This document shows, piece by piece, positions 17,745 through 26,726 of a stretch of DNA of 64,000 bases. Origin of the DNA: Bradyrhizobium sp. CCBAU 53421 (GTDB lineage: Bacteria; Pseudomonadota; Alphaproteobacteria; Rhizobiales; Xanthobacteraceae). Below the pieces are notes generated by a model. That model was not told the origin of the DNA and ran no database searches. It saw only the letters and a list, made by a program, of their open reading frames with translations. The translations under genes and the position numbers were made by a program. The stretch covers positions 6,262,001 to 6,326,000 of the forward strand of contig NZ_CP030047.1 of assembly GCF_015291625.1 (NCBI RefSeq), in the 5' to 3' direction. Position 1 is the stretch's first letter; each line of letters begins with the position of its first letter.

Positions 17745-19040
17745 ATGTCGGACATGGTTCAGGCAACTGCGGCCCCCGCGGCCGCGCGTGTCAGCGATAC
17801 CTATCGCTGGACGCAACTTGCGATCGGCGTCGCCGCGATGGTGATGATCGCAAACTATCAATACGGGTGGACGTTCTTCGTCCCCGACATCCAGAAGAAG
17901 TTTGGATGGGATCGCGCATCGATCCAGTGGGCCTTCACACTCTTTGTGCTGTTCGAGACCTGGCTGGTGCCGGTCGAGGGCTGGTTCGTCGATAAATACG
18001 GTCCGCGCCTCGTCGTGCTGATCGGCGGAATCCTCTGCGCGATCGGGTGGGCGATCAACGCGCAGGCGACCTCGCTGAACGGCTACTATCTCGGCATGAT
18101 CATCGCAGGCATCGGCGCCGGCGGCGTCTACGGCACCTGCGTCGGCAACGCGCTGAAATGGTTTCCCGACAAGCGCGGACTTGCGGCGGGCATCACCGCA
18201 GCCGGCTTCGGCGCGGGCTCCGCACTGACGGTGGCGCCGATCCAGGCGATGATCAAGGAGTCCGGCTTCCAGACCACCTTCCTCTATTTCGGTCTCGGCC
18301 AGGGCATCATCATCGTGCTGCTCGCCTTCTTCCTGCTCGCGCCGAAGGCCGGTCAGGTGCCGGCCGTCGTGCAGAATGCCAACATCATCCAGACCCGGCG
18401 CAATTATCAGCCGACCGAAGTGCTGCGGCAGCCGATCTTCTGGCTGATGTACTTCATGTTCGTGATCGTCGGCGCCGGCGGCCTGATGGTGACGGCGAAC
18501 CTGAAGCCGATCGCGGTCGACTGGAAAGTCGACAGCGTGCCGGTCACGCTGATGGCGGTGACGATGACGGCCGTGACCTTCGCGGCCACCATCGACCGCG
18601 TCCTCAACGGTCTGACGCGTCCGTTCTTCGGCTGGATCTCCGACATGATCGGCCGCGAGAACACGATGTTCATCGCCTTCGGCATGGAAGGCTTCGGCAT
18701 CTGGATGCTCTACCTCTGGGGCCACGACCCGGTCTGGTTCGTGCTGCTCTCGGGCTTTGTGTTCTTCGCCTGGGGCGAGATCTACTCGCTGTTCCCTTCG
18801 ACCTGCACCGACACGTTCGGCGCCAAGTTTGCGACGACCAATGCCGGCCTGCTCTACACCGCGAAGGGCACCGCGGCGCTGCTGGTGCCGATCGCCAACT
18901 ACATGCAGCAGTCGTCGGGCAATTGGGACAACGTGTTCATCATCGCGGCCGGCGCCAACATCCTGGCCTCGCTGCTTGCGATCGCCGTGCTCAAGCCTTG
19001 GCGGAAAATCGTGGTCGAGAAATCGACGGCGATGGCTTAG
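17745..19040 (+). CDS. oxlT: Oxalate/formate antiporter-type MFS transporter, copy 1
   Basis: 431 residues, twelve membrane helices, OxlT family (2.A.1.11), which exchanges external oxalate for internal formate. Family landmarks: IANYQYGWTFF in TM1, GWFVDKYGPR after TM2, YGTCVGNALKWFPDKRGLA between TM4 and TM5. An Arg in TM8 (ATIDRVLNG) and a Lys in TM11 (LLYTAKGTAALL) probably correspond to the substrate-binding Arg272 and Lys355 of Oxalobacter OxlT. The ATG at 17745 is preferred over 17718 because GGGAGG stands four bases before it. It is followed by a terminator and by a close paralogue. Confidence 0.88.
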   Translation: MSDMVQATAAPAAARVSDTYRWTQLAIGVAAMVMIANYQYGWTFFVPDIQKKFGWDRASIQWAFTLFVLFETWLVPVEGWFVDKYGPRLVVLIGGILCAIGWAINAQATSLNGYYLGMIIAGIGAGGVYGTCVGNALKWFPDKRGLAAGITAAGFGAGSALTVAPIQAMIKESGFQTTFLYFGLGQGIIIVLLAFFLLAPKAGQVPAVVQNANIIQTRRNYQPTEVLRQPIFWLMYFMFVIVGAGGLMVTANLKPIAVDWKVDSVPVTLMAVTMTAVTFAATIDRVLNGLTRPFFGWISDMIGRENTMFIAFGMEGFGIWMLYLWGHDPVWFVLLSGFVFFAWGEIYSLFPSTCTDTFGAKFATTNAGLLYTAKGTAALLVPIANYMQQSSGNWDNVFIIAAGANILASLLAIAVLKPWRKIVVEKSTAMA

Positions 19041-19064
19041 GCAACGCGCCACCCCCAGTTGACG

Positions 19065-19097
19065 AAAGCGCCCGGTCAAACGCCGGGCGCTTTTCAT
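19065..19097 (+). terminator. Terminator after first oxlT
   Basis: Eleven-base arms (19065-19075 and 19083-19093) around TCAAACG, then TTCATTTT. Confidence 0.88.
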
Positions 19098-19177
19098 TTT
19101 GCAGCGTCGATCGCAACCCCATCAGCCCAAAGTATGCCAGTTTTGCTGCGATGCAGCAGAAAGATGGGCTTGCTTTC

Positions 19178-19194
19178 TGGAATATAGTATACCA
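19178..19194 (+). promoter_or_regulatory. Oxalate-regulon operator, site 5 (second oxlT promoter)
   Basis: TGGAAT-ATAGT-ATACCA, preceded two bases upstream by TTGCTT (19170-19175). It is 84 bases before the start codon. One position of the left half deviates from TGGYAT. Confidence 0.6.
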
Positions 19195-19278
19195 ACCTCC
19201 CATTAAGCGCTTGCGACGATACGCCACAAGAATTGCGACACTGGGTCACAACAAGACCGGCGCGCTCGGGAGGATTTG

Positions 19279-20595
19279 ATGGTTTCCAGCAATGCTGCCG
19301 TAACACAAGCACAACCTTCGTCCAGTGGCTTCCGCTGGCTGCAGCTCGTCATGGGCATCGTCTGCATGGCGATGATCGCGAACCTGCAATATGGCTGGAC
19401 GCTGTTCGTCGATCCGATCGACGGCGCGCACCACTGGGGCCGCGCGGCGATCCAGTTCGCGTTTACGATCTTCGTGGTGACCGAGACCTGGCTGGTGCCG
19501 GTCGAGGCCTGGTTCGTCGACAAATACGGTCCGCGGATCGTTATCATGTTCGGCGGCGTCATGATCGCGCTCGCCTGGGTGCTGAACTCCTACGCCGACT
19601 CGCTCACCGTGCTCTATGCCGCGGCTGTCGTCGGCGGCATCGGCGCCGGCTCGGTGTACGGCACCTGCGTCGGCAATGCGCTGAAGTGGTTTCCTGATCG
19701 CCGCGGCCTCGCCGCCGGCGCAACCGCGGCCGGCTTCGGCGCGGGCGCTGCGCTGACCGTGGTGCCGATCGCCAACATGATCGCCTCGAGCGGCTACCAG
19801 ACCGCGTTCTTCGATTTCGGCATCGGGCAAGGCCTGATCGTGTTCCTGCTCGCCTTCTTCATCCAGAAGCCCGCGGTCTCGATCCCGCCGAAGAAGAAGC
19901 AGCTCAATTTGCCGCAGACCAAGATCGACTTCACGCCGCCGCAGGTGCTGCGCAGCCCGATCTTCTGGGTGATGTATCTGGTGTTCGTGATGGTTGCCTC
20001 CGGCGGCCTGATGGCGGCGGCGCAGATCGCGCCGATCGCGCACGACTACAAGATCGCCAACACGCCGGTCTCGCTCGCCGGCTTCCAGATGGCCGCGCTG
20101 ACCTTTGCGATCTCGCTCGACCGCATCTTCGACGGCTTCGGACGGCCGTTCTTCGGCTGGGTCTCCGACAATATCGGCCGCGAGCACACCATGTTCATCG
20201 CGTTCGGCACCGGCGCGCTGATGCTGCTGACGCTGTCGACCTGGGGCCACAACCCGCTGGTCTTCGTACTGGCGACCGCGGTCTATTTCGGCGTCTTCGG
20301 CGAGATCTACTCGCTGTTCCCGGCGACCTGCGGCGACACGTTCGGCGCGAAGTTCGCGACCACCAACAACGGCATGCTCTACACCGCCAAGGGCACCGCC
20401 GCGCTGCTGGTGCCGGCCGCCAGCATCGTTGCCGCCAGCTATGGCTGGCAGGCGGTGTTCGTGATCGCGGTTGCGCTGAACGCCACCGCGGCGCTGATGG
20501 CACTGTTCGTGATCAAGCCGATGCGCCGCGCCTTCATCAACGGCAACGAGGCGGCCGCGGCCGCCGAAACCGCGACGAACGCCAAAACCGCCTGA
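19279..20595 (+). CDS. oxlT: Oxalate/formate antiporter-type MFS transporter, copy 2
   Basis: 438 residues, closely related to copy 1 along the whole length (same YGTCVGNALKWFP, ETWLVPVE, TPFFGW-like and LYTAKGTAALLVP blocks), with the TM8 Arg (SLDRIFDG) and TM11 Lys kept. The copies differ most in the N-terminus and the loop between TM6 and TM7. GGGAGG (19268-19273) supports the ATG at 19279. It has its own operator and terminator, so the two copies are separate units and could differ in substrate (oxalate versus a related dicarboxylate) or in expression level. Confidence 0.88.
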   Translation: MVSSNAAVTQAQPSSSGFRWLQLVMGIVCMAMIANLQYGWTLFVDPIDGAHHWGRAAIQFAFTIFVVTETWLVPVEAWFVDKYGPRIVIMFGGVMIALAWVLNSYADSLTVLYAAAVVGGIGAGSVYGTCVGNALKWFPDRRGLAAGATAAGFGAGAALTVVPIANMIASSGYQTAFFDFGIGQGLIVFLLAFFIQKPAVSIPPKKKQLNLPQTKIDFTPPQVLRSPIFWVMYLVFVMVASGGLMAAAQIAPIAHDYKIANTPVSLAGFQMAALTFAISLDRIFDGFGRPFFGWVSDNIGREHTMFIAFGTGALMLLTLSTWGHNPLVFVLATAVYFGVFGEIYSLFPATCGDTFGAKFATTNNGMLYTAKGTAALLVPAASIVAASYGWQAVFVIAVALNATAALMALFVIKPMRRAFINGNEAAAAAETATNAKTA

Positions 20596-20622
20596 CCCCC
20601 AAATTTCTCCCTCGGACTGCTT

Positions 20623-20652
20623 GAGGCGCACTTCGGTGCGCCTCTTTCTTTT
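20623..20652 (+). terminator. Terminator after second oxlT
   Basis: Nine-base perfect arms (20623-20631 and 20636-20644) around a TTCG tetraloop, followed by TTTCTTTT. Confidence 0.9.
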
Positions 20653-20803
20653 GGCGCAATCAGGGATGCCAGATACCAAGAACCAACAGGCGGGCCTTTA
20701 GCTTGGCCGCTCGCGGACGCTCACAATCGTCCGAAGTGTCAGCAAACCTGCCTATTTAAGCTGTTTGCCGGTGGTAGATTTCCGCGACCGCTCTATTGAC
20801 AAC

Positions 20804-20820
20804 TGGTATCTTGTATACCA
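20804..20820 (+). promoter_or_regulatory. Oxalate-regulon operator, site 6 (CBS-protein promoter), best match
   Basis: TGGTAT-CTTGT-ATACCA, perfect six-base arms. It lies exactly between TTGACA (20796-20801) and CAGAAT (20819-20824), which are 17 bases apart, so a bound protein would block RNA polymerase. It is 32 bases before the CBS start codon. A poor half-site version is at 20662-20678. Confidence 0.78.
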
Positions 20821-20852
20821 GAATCCTGTCAACGATAACCAAGGAGGTTGCC

Positions 20853-21287
20853 ATGCAAGTCGGAGATATCCTGCGCAAGAAGACCCCTCGCGTCGCCACG
20901 GTTCGCATGAACGAGACGGTGGCGATCGCCGCGCAATTGATGCGCGCCAGCAATATCAGCGCGCTCGTGGTCAAGGATGTCGTTCGCACCGAAGGCAACA
21001 CCGCTGTCGGCATGTTCACCGAGCGCGACGTGGTGCGCGCGATCGCCGAGCATGGCGCGGCCGGCGCCAGCATGAAGGTGTCGCAGCTGGTCTCGGTGCA
21101 GCAGCTGGTGTCATGCACCTCGAGCGACACGCTCGAGCACATCCGTCATCTCATGACCAAGCACCACATTCGCCACGTGCCCGTGATCGACAATTACAGC
21201 CTGATCGGTGTCGTCAGCATGCGCGACATCGCGGCCGCGTTCGACGAGGAAACCGCCGCGGCGAAGAAGGACGCTGTGCCGGCGTAA
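20853..21287 (+). CDS. Tandem CBS-domain protein
   Basis: 144 residues made almost entirely of two CBS motifs (about 5-65: VGDILRKKTPRVATV to MFTERDVVRAIAEHG; about 75-135: VSQLVS to GVVSMRDIAAAFDEE). Stand-alone CBS pairs bind adenine nucleotides or similar ligands and modulate partners. AAGGAGG (20841-20847) fixes the ATG at 20853; in-frame codons further upstream would lie inside the operator. It has its own promoter with the best oxalate-type operator, so it is probably expressed with the oxalate genes. Partner unknown. Confidence 0.85.
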   Translation: MQVGDILRKKTPRVATVRMNETVAIAAQLMRASNISALVVKDVVRTEGNTAVGMFTERDVVRAIAEHGAAGASMKVSQLVSVQQLVSCTSSDTLEHIRHLMTKHHIRHVPVIDNYSLIGVVSMRDIAAAFDEETAAAKKDAVPA

Positions 21288-21355
21288 CAAGCATCTCCGT
21301 TATCGTGTTTTCAGTCAGGCGCTGCGTGTTCGCTCAGCAGCGCCTGAGCAAGTGA

Positions 21356-22528
<1,173 letters not shown>

Positions 22529-22544
22529 ACTTCAAGTCGTAATC

Positions 22545-22651
22545 CGTCACCCTGAGGAGGCCGCGCAGCGGCCGTCTCGAAGGGTCGACGGCCACCGGCC
22601 GGACCGTTCATCCTTCGAGACGCGGCGAAGGCGCCGCTCCTCAGGATGACG
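22545..22651. repeat. Interspersed palindromic repeat, family A, copy 1
   Basis: A 107-base element bounded by CGTCACCCTGAGGAG and CTCCTCAGGATGACG, with internal GTCTCGAAGGGTCGACGG and ATCCTTCGAGACGC forming further inverted arms. A second copy lies at 42535-42668. It occupies the gap between the nitronate monooxygenase-like and MDR genes and could form a long hairpin in the transcript. Confidence 0.8.
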
Positions 22652-22717
22652 GAACACATCTATTCCACTGGTCCACGATATTCGTCTCGCGTCAGACGAC
22701 AGCAACGAGAGAAGCCC

Positions 22718-23686
22718 ATGAAAGCTTATGTGTACGGAGCCAACGGCCCTGAAATCACCGACGTTGCGAAGCCCACCCCGAAGGGCACCCAGGTGCTGGT
22801 CAAGGTGCATGCCTGTGGGCTGAACCGCGCCGATCTCGGCATGACCAAGGGCCACGCCCACGGCGCGGCCGGCGGCGTCGGCACCGTGCTTGGCATGGAA
22901 TGGGCCGGCGAAGTCGCCGAGCTCGGCCCCGACGCCAAAGGTGTCAAGGTCGGCGACAAGATCATGGGCTCCGGCGGCGCGGCGTTCGCCGAATACACGC
23001 TCGCCGATCACGGTCGGCTGTTCCGCAGCCCGTCGAACATGAATTTCGACGAGGCCGCCACCCTGCCCGTCGCGCTCGCCACCATGCACAATGCCGTCGT
23101 CACCAACGGCGCGTTGCAGGCGGGCCAGACCGTGCTGATCCAGGGCGCGAGCTCCGGCGTCGGCCTGATGGCGATGCAGATTGCAAAACTGAAGGGCGCG
23201 AAGCTCGTGGTGGGGTCCTCGACCGATCCGATGCGCCGCGGCCGCTTGACGGAATTCGGCGCCGATCTCGCGGTGGATTCCAAGGATCCCGGCTGGGTCG
23301 ATCAGGTGCTGCAGGCGACGGGTGGCGAAGGCGTCGATCTGATCGTCGATCAGGTCTCCGGCCCGGTCGCCAACCAGAACCTCAAGGCGACCAAGGTCAA
23401 GGGCCGCATCGTCAATGTCGGCCGGCTCGGCGGCACCCATGGCGACTTCAACTTCGACCTGCACGCCGCGCGCCGCATCCAGTATATCGGCGTCACCTTC
23501 CGCACCCGCTCGATCGAGGAGATCAGAGAAATATTCGACGAGGTGCGCAAGGACATCTGGCCCGCGGTCGAGGCGCGCAAGCTGCAGCTGCCGATCGACC
23601 AGGTCTACAAATTCGCCGACATCGGCAAGGCGTTCGAACGCATGGAAGCCAACAAGCACCTCGGCAAGATCGTGGTGACGCTGTAA
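22718..23686 (+). CDS. Quinone oxidoreductase-like zinc-free MDR protein
   Basis: 322-residue medium-chain reductase of the quinone oxidoreductase type. The catalytic-domain start is MKAYVYGANGPEITDV, the nucleotide-binding glycine motif is VLIQGASSGVGLMAMQIA (about 143), and the GGEGVDLIVDQVSG region follows. The Cys lobe of zinc alcohol dehydrogenases is absent. It probably reduces an activated double bond or quinone with NADPH. A relic of a second copy is present at 25655-25714. The ATG at 22718 begins the conserved domain; upstream in-frame codons lie within the repeat. Confidence 0.85.
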   Translation: MKAYVYGANGPEITDVAKPTPKGTQVLVKVHACGLNRADLGMTKGHAHGAAGGVGTVLGMEWAGEVAELGPDAKGVKVGDKIMGSGGAAFAEYTLADHGRLFRSPSNMNFDEAATLPVALATMHNAVVTNGALQAGQTVLIQGASSGVGLMAMQIAKLKGAKLVVGSSTDPMRRGRLTEFGADLAVDSKDPGWVDQVLQATGGEGVDLIVDQVSGPVANQNLKATKVKGRIVNVGRLGGTHGDFNFDLHAARRIQYIGVTFRTRSIEEIREIFDEVRKDIWPAVEARKLQLPIDQVYKFADIGKAFERMEANKHLGKIVVTL

Positions 23687-23695
23687 GGTGAGGTG

Positions 23696-23780
23696 CGTAG
23701 GATGGGTAGAGCGCAGCGAAACCCATCAATCGGAGCCACACAGTGAGATCACGGGTTGCGCTCACTCTACACATCCTACG
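23696..23780. repeat. Interspersed palindromic repeat, family B, copy 1
   Basis: Element starting CGTAGGATGGGTAGAGCGC and ending with the inverse complement ACACATCCTACG, with inner arms around AAACCCATCAAT. It starts 10 bases after the MDR stop. Further copies are at 24089-24174 and 25710-25793, and a half copy at about 27405-27445. Confidence 0.8.
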
Positions 23781-23811
23781 ATATTGAGGCAGCCGCTTGG
23801 GGATACCACCG

Positions 23812-24069
23812 TTGGCTAATCCCGCCCATTTCAACGACCCTGACTACGTCGCAGACTGCATATTGCTTGGAACGGTCTATTCGACTTCGACGGTTGCGAA
23901 GCCGTGGGTCCCTCTCGAACTGCTACGGGAACGTTTCCAGCAGGTAGGCGCCACTCCGGCCCAATTCGAGGCCGCATTGCGCTACGCTTTTACAGTTGAC
24001 TGGCTAATCTTAGACGACGCTGGCACTTCTGTTGATTTCGGCCGAGCCGGGTTCGAACTCTACTCTTAG
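23812..24069 (+). CDS. Small hypothetical protein
   Basis: A frame of 85 codons from a TTG at 23812 (GGGGA nine bases before) to TAG at 24067; it could also start at TTG 23797. The product (ANPAHFNDPDYVADCILLG...) has a helical middle (PLELLRERFQQVGATPAQFEAALRYAF) and no membrane segment. It lies between two family-B repeats and has lower GC than its neighbours. No family is recognised. Real-gene status is likely but not certain, because the only available starts are TTG. Confidence 0.5.
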   Translation: MANPAHFNDPDYVADCILLGTVYSTSTVAKPWVPLELLRERFQQVGATPAQFEAALRYAFTVDWLILDDAGTSVDFGRAGFELYS

Positions 24070-24088
24070 TCTTAGTGCGTGGGGAGCC

Positions 24089-24174
24089 CGTAGGAGGAGA
24101 GAGCGAAGCGAAACCCATCAATTGCATCTGCGCGTTGAGACGATGGGCTTTCGCCGCGCTCTACCCATCCTACG
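24089..24174. repeat. Interspersed palindromic repeat, family B, copy 2
   Basis: CGTAGGAGGAGAGAGCGAAGCG ... GCGCTCTACCCATCCTACG in shortened form: the outer arms and the AAACCCATCAAT core match copy 1, with several changes in the left arm. It lies between the small hypothetical gene and the TrpF-like gene. Confidence 0.75.
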
Positions 24175-24200
24175 GCCGTACTGCGGAAGAGAAGCGCGAT

Positions 24201-24857
24201 CTAACCGCTCTGCGCCGCGCGATAGAAAGCTCGGACCTTCGCCAAGTCCTTTGAGTGGGTCCCCTCGCGGTCGGTCTTCGTTTTTGAGTCAACGCCCGCA
24301 GGCTGGACCGACCGGATGGCTTCTTTGACGTTGTCTGGTCCGAGGCCACCAGCGAGTATGACCGGAGTACGGACAGACTCGACAATCGTTCGACTGATGC
24401 TCCAGTCATGCGTCACGCCCTGCGCACCGATCTGGATGTCACCAATGCGATGACTATCGAGCAGCAGCCACTCGACAATTCCATCATATGTGCGAGCCAA
24501 GTCCACCGCCGCCGGTCCGGTTACAGGTATGCTGCGCATGAATTTGGTTGTTGGCAGCGACTTTCGTAGCGCCATGACATGATCAGGCGTGATCAATTCG
24601 TTTGACGCGCCAAGATGCACGATGGGCGGATCAAGCTCCCTGACCATCCGTTCGATGAGAACGACATCCGCCGAGAGGAACAGCGCCGAAAGCACGGACG
24701 GCGCCCGGATCGCTTTCATGACAGCCGCTGCTTTGTGAACCGGAAGTTCGCGGGGGAAGGCGCCATCGCCGACAAGCACACCGACATGATCCACACCGAT
24801 TGCGGAAATCGCCTCGGCTTCGGACGGTGTCACAACTTCATAGATTTGCGTCAGCAT
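24201..24857 (-). CDS. TrpF-like TIM-barrel protein lacking the catalytic Cys motif
   Basis: 218 residues. The C-terminal half resembles phosphoribosylanthranilate isomerase: LLLDS with the usual acidic residue, THDWSISRTIV in place of FDW, then VILAGGLGPDNVKEAIRSVQPAGVD and the final KDLAKVRAF. The N-terminus has IYEVVTPSEAEA where true TrpF has KICG, so the catalytic Cys is missing, and GGTG is replaced by GAQG. It is therefore probably not a tryptophan biosynthesis enzyme. It may be a barrel of altered function. It stands alone, without trp neighbours. Confidence 0.65.
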   Translation of the reverse strand: MLTQIYEVVTPSEAEAISAIGVDHVGVLVGDGAFPRELPVHKAAAVMKAIRAPSVLSALFLSADVVLIERMVRELDPPIVHLGASNELITPDHVMALRKSLPTTKFMRSIPVTGPAAVDLARTYDGIVEWLLLDSHRIGDIQIGAQGVTHDWSISRTIVESVRTPVILAGGLGPDNVKEAIRSVQPAGVDSKTKTDREGTHSKDLAKVRAFYRAAQSG

Positions 24858-24923
24858 TGTTCTTGCATTTGCTGCTACACACCTGAATAGGAGCGACGGC
24901 CCTGCCTTTGGTCAAGAGCCGGT

Positions 24924-25418
24924 TCAGCCGACCGGTCCGGGACTCCAATAATCCCCCGCAAGCGGGCTAACCTTTACATCGCGAATAACTCCGAGCTCCA
25001 AACTTGGATCGAAATAGCGCATCGTCCGCTCATTGAGGTCAATGATGCGGCCAGGCCTTAGCGGCCCCACATCATTTATCTTGACGATGACCTTCTTGCC
25101 TACAGCCTCGACCAGGGCATATTTCGGCCTCGCGCCGAATTGGACCCCACCAAACTTCCGACGCAGACTTGTCTTGATGGCAGCCGCCCAGACCGAGCGA
25201 TCATAGCGCTCGCCGGACGCTGTGCTCGGACCGCCCTCCTCCTTGCCGGGCTTGAACGGATCGTACATGGACGCTGCGCCAACGATCGCATCCCCACAAG
25301 CCGCATTGACGACGGCGCTTGAATGAACCGCATTGATTTCACTTCCAGCAGCGCGGCCAAAAATCGCGAGCGCAACTACGGCGCCACAAACTGCGGCGCT
25401 CGAGCCGAACAGCATCAT
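24924..25418 (-). CDS. RlpA-like double-psi beta-barrel exported protein
   Basis: 164 residues from the ATG at 25418 (TAGGAG just before). An N-terminal membrane/signal segment (GSSAAVCGAVVALAIFGRAAG) is followed by a spacer, then a DPBB domain (about 60-155). It shows GAASMYDPF, GERYDRSVWAAAI, VIVKINDVGPLRPGRIIDLN, the last with the Asp and GRIIDL pattern typical of septal RlpA-type lytic transglycosylases. No SPOR domain is present, so it is shorter than classical RlpA. Likely a periplasmic cell-wall enzyme or binding protein. Confidence 0.75.
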   Translation of the reverse strand: MMLFGSSAAVCGAVVALAIFGRAAGSEINAVHSSAVVNAACGDAIVGAASMYDPFKPGKEEGGPSTASGERYDRSVWAAAIKTSLRRKFGGVQFGARPKYALVEAVGKKVIVKINDVGPLRPGRIIDLNERTMRYFDPSLELGVIRDVKVSPLAGDYWSPGPVG

Positions 25419-25654
25419 AACTCCTACTGATTTTTTCGATCGTTCGGTTCCCGATTCCGCAAAACATGGTCGAGCGAACGCGGAGGGCGCTACTCGGGCC
25501 AATTCTTTGCGGATTCGTGCCAATTCCGGCGACGGAACCATTGCGGGAACCAGGCGGTCCCACACAGTGTTTTTAGTTCTCGCCGACTAAGACAGAGAAT
25601 GCGTCAGCAGCATGACTGAATGGATCTTCTTCGACGGCGCGGAAAGGGCATACT

Positions 25655-25714
25655 GGCGTCACCTTCCGCACCCGCTCGGTCGAGGAGATCCGCGCGATCT
25701 TCGACGCTCCGTAG
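25655..25714 (+). pseudogene. Relic of a quinone oxidoreductase-like MDR gene
   Basis: A 51-base stretch (25655-25705) is identical at 45 positions to 23489-23539 inside the intact MDR gene and reads in the same frame (GVTFRTRSVEEIRAIFD) before a stop at 25712. Similarity ends at both sides. The family-B repeat copy 3 begins within the last codons. It is what remains of a second, diverged MDR gene or of a duplication truncated at the repeat. Confidence 0.65.
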
Positions 25715-25793
25715 GATGGGTAGAGCACAGCGAAACCCATCGATTGTGTCCGCATGGAGAGATGATGGGTTTCGCTGCGCTCTACCCATCCTG
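25710..25793. repeat. Interspersed palindromic repeat, family B, copy 3
   Basis: CGTAGGATGGGTAGAGCAC ... GCGCTCTACCCATCCTGC with the AAACCCATCGATT / ATGATGGGTTTCG core. It sits between the MDR relic and the end of the EamA gene, and could act as bidirectional hairpin downstream of both. Confidence 0.78.
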
Positions 25794-25807
25794 CACACCA
25801 GTCCGCC

Positions 25808-26656
25808 TTACGTGCTCGGCCTCATCTGCGTGATGGCGACGCCGGAGATTGCAAGCAGTCCACCGACAATCAGCTTCGGCGTCACGCTGTCGCCGAGGAA
25901 CATCACGCTCGAGATCAAGGCGAACACCGGAACCAGCAGGCCGAAGGGGGCGATGCGGTCCATCGAGCAGCGCGCGATCAGCCAGAACCAGAGGCCGAAC
26001 CCGACAATCCCCCCGATAAAAATGGTGTAGGCCAGCGCCAGCCAGCCGCGTCCATCCGCCGTGGCAAGGCTCGCCGCTTGTCCATACTCAAGCAGCAGCG
26101 ACATCAGCAGCACCTGCGGCACGGTGAGCAGCGACGACCACCCCATCAACATCAGCGGGTCAAACGGGCCGTAACGTTTGGTCAGGACCGTGGACACCGC
26201 GAATGCGAAGGCGGCTCCGACCACAAGCAGCAGCGGCAAGGCGTTCGCCGACCGGCCGGGCTCCGCTGTCAGCACCACGCCGGCGAACGCAAGCACCACG
26301 CCGGCAGATGTGACGAGCGACGGCCGCTCCGCCAGCAGCGGCCAGGCCAGCAGCACGGTGAAGGGCGGCGCAAGTTGATAGGCGACGGCCGACATGCTTC
26401 CCGAGCCAAGCCCGAGTCCGACATAAAACAGCCCGAAGTTCAGCCCGCCGAGAAAGAGCGAGATAACTGCGATCGGGCCGAGCTGTTGGCGCGTCGGCGC
26501 TTTGACGAACGGGACAAGCAGGAGCGCCATCGCCAAAAAGCGCAGCGCGAGGAAGAACAGCGGCGGAAATTCCGTCACGCCGACCTTGATGACTACGAAC
26601 TGGTAACCCCAGAGCAAGGGAACGGCCACCGCGCAGACGATCTGGATGGCAGACAT
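25808..26656 (-). CDS. EamA-family (DMT) exporter
   Basis: 282 residues, ten membrane helices in two EamA repeats (about 5-135 and 145-275). It starts MSAIQIVCAVAVPLLWGYQFVV, with the usual GYQFVVIKVG after TM1 and LGLGSGSMSAVAYQL near TM4. Members export metabolites such as amino acids. The ATG at 26656 is chosen because GAAAGGAAAG precedes it; the longer frame runs through a TetR operator. It lies 70 bases downstream of a TetR gene with operators before both genes, so it is probably an inducible efflux pump. Confidence 0.85.
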   Translation of the reverse strand: MSAIQIVCAVAVPLLWGYQFVVIKVGVTEFPPLFFLALRFLAMALLLVPFVKAPTRQQLGPIAVISLFLGGLNFGLFYVGLGLGSGSMSAVAYQLAPPFTVLLAWPLLAERPSLVTSAGVVLAFAGVVLTAEPGRSANALPLLLVVGAAFAFAVSTVLTKRYGPFDPLMLMGWSSLLTVPQVLLMSLLLEYGQAASLATADGRGWLALAYTIFIGGIVGFGLWFWLIARCSMDRIAPFGLLVPVFALISSVMFLGDSVTPKLIVGGLLAISGVAITQMRPST

Positions 26657-26672
26657 GGCATCTTTCCTTTCA

Positions 26673-26686
26673 AGACCGATCGGTCT
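26673..26686 (-). promoter_or_regulatory. TetR-type operator before the EamA exporter
   Basis: AGACCGATCGGTCT, a perfect 14-base palindrome followed by TATATA, 17 bases before the exporter start. It resembles GACCAATTGGTC at 27354-27365 before the TetR gene. Confidence 0.7.
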
Positions 26687-26726
26687 ATATATCGGCACGC
26701 CAATAGCGAAGGCGTCCACGGGTTCC

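Noticed and set aside
20796..20852. Longer N-terminus of the CBS protein
   Set aside because: The extension lies across the promoter and operator; AAGGAGG marks the start at 20853.
21315..21347. Terminator after the CBS gene
   Set aside because: A hairpin with 11-base arms exists, but no T-run follows on the plus strand, so it was not listed as a terminator.
24201..24857. Annotation as functional phosphoribosylanthranilate isomerase (trpF)
   Set aside because: Catalytic Cys motif KICG and GGTG loop are missing and no trp genes are adjacent.
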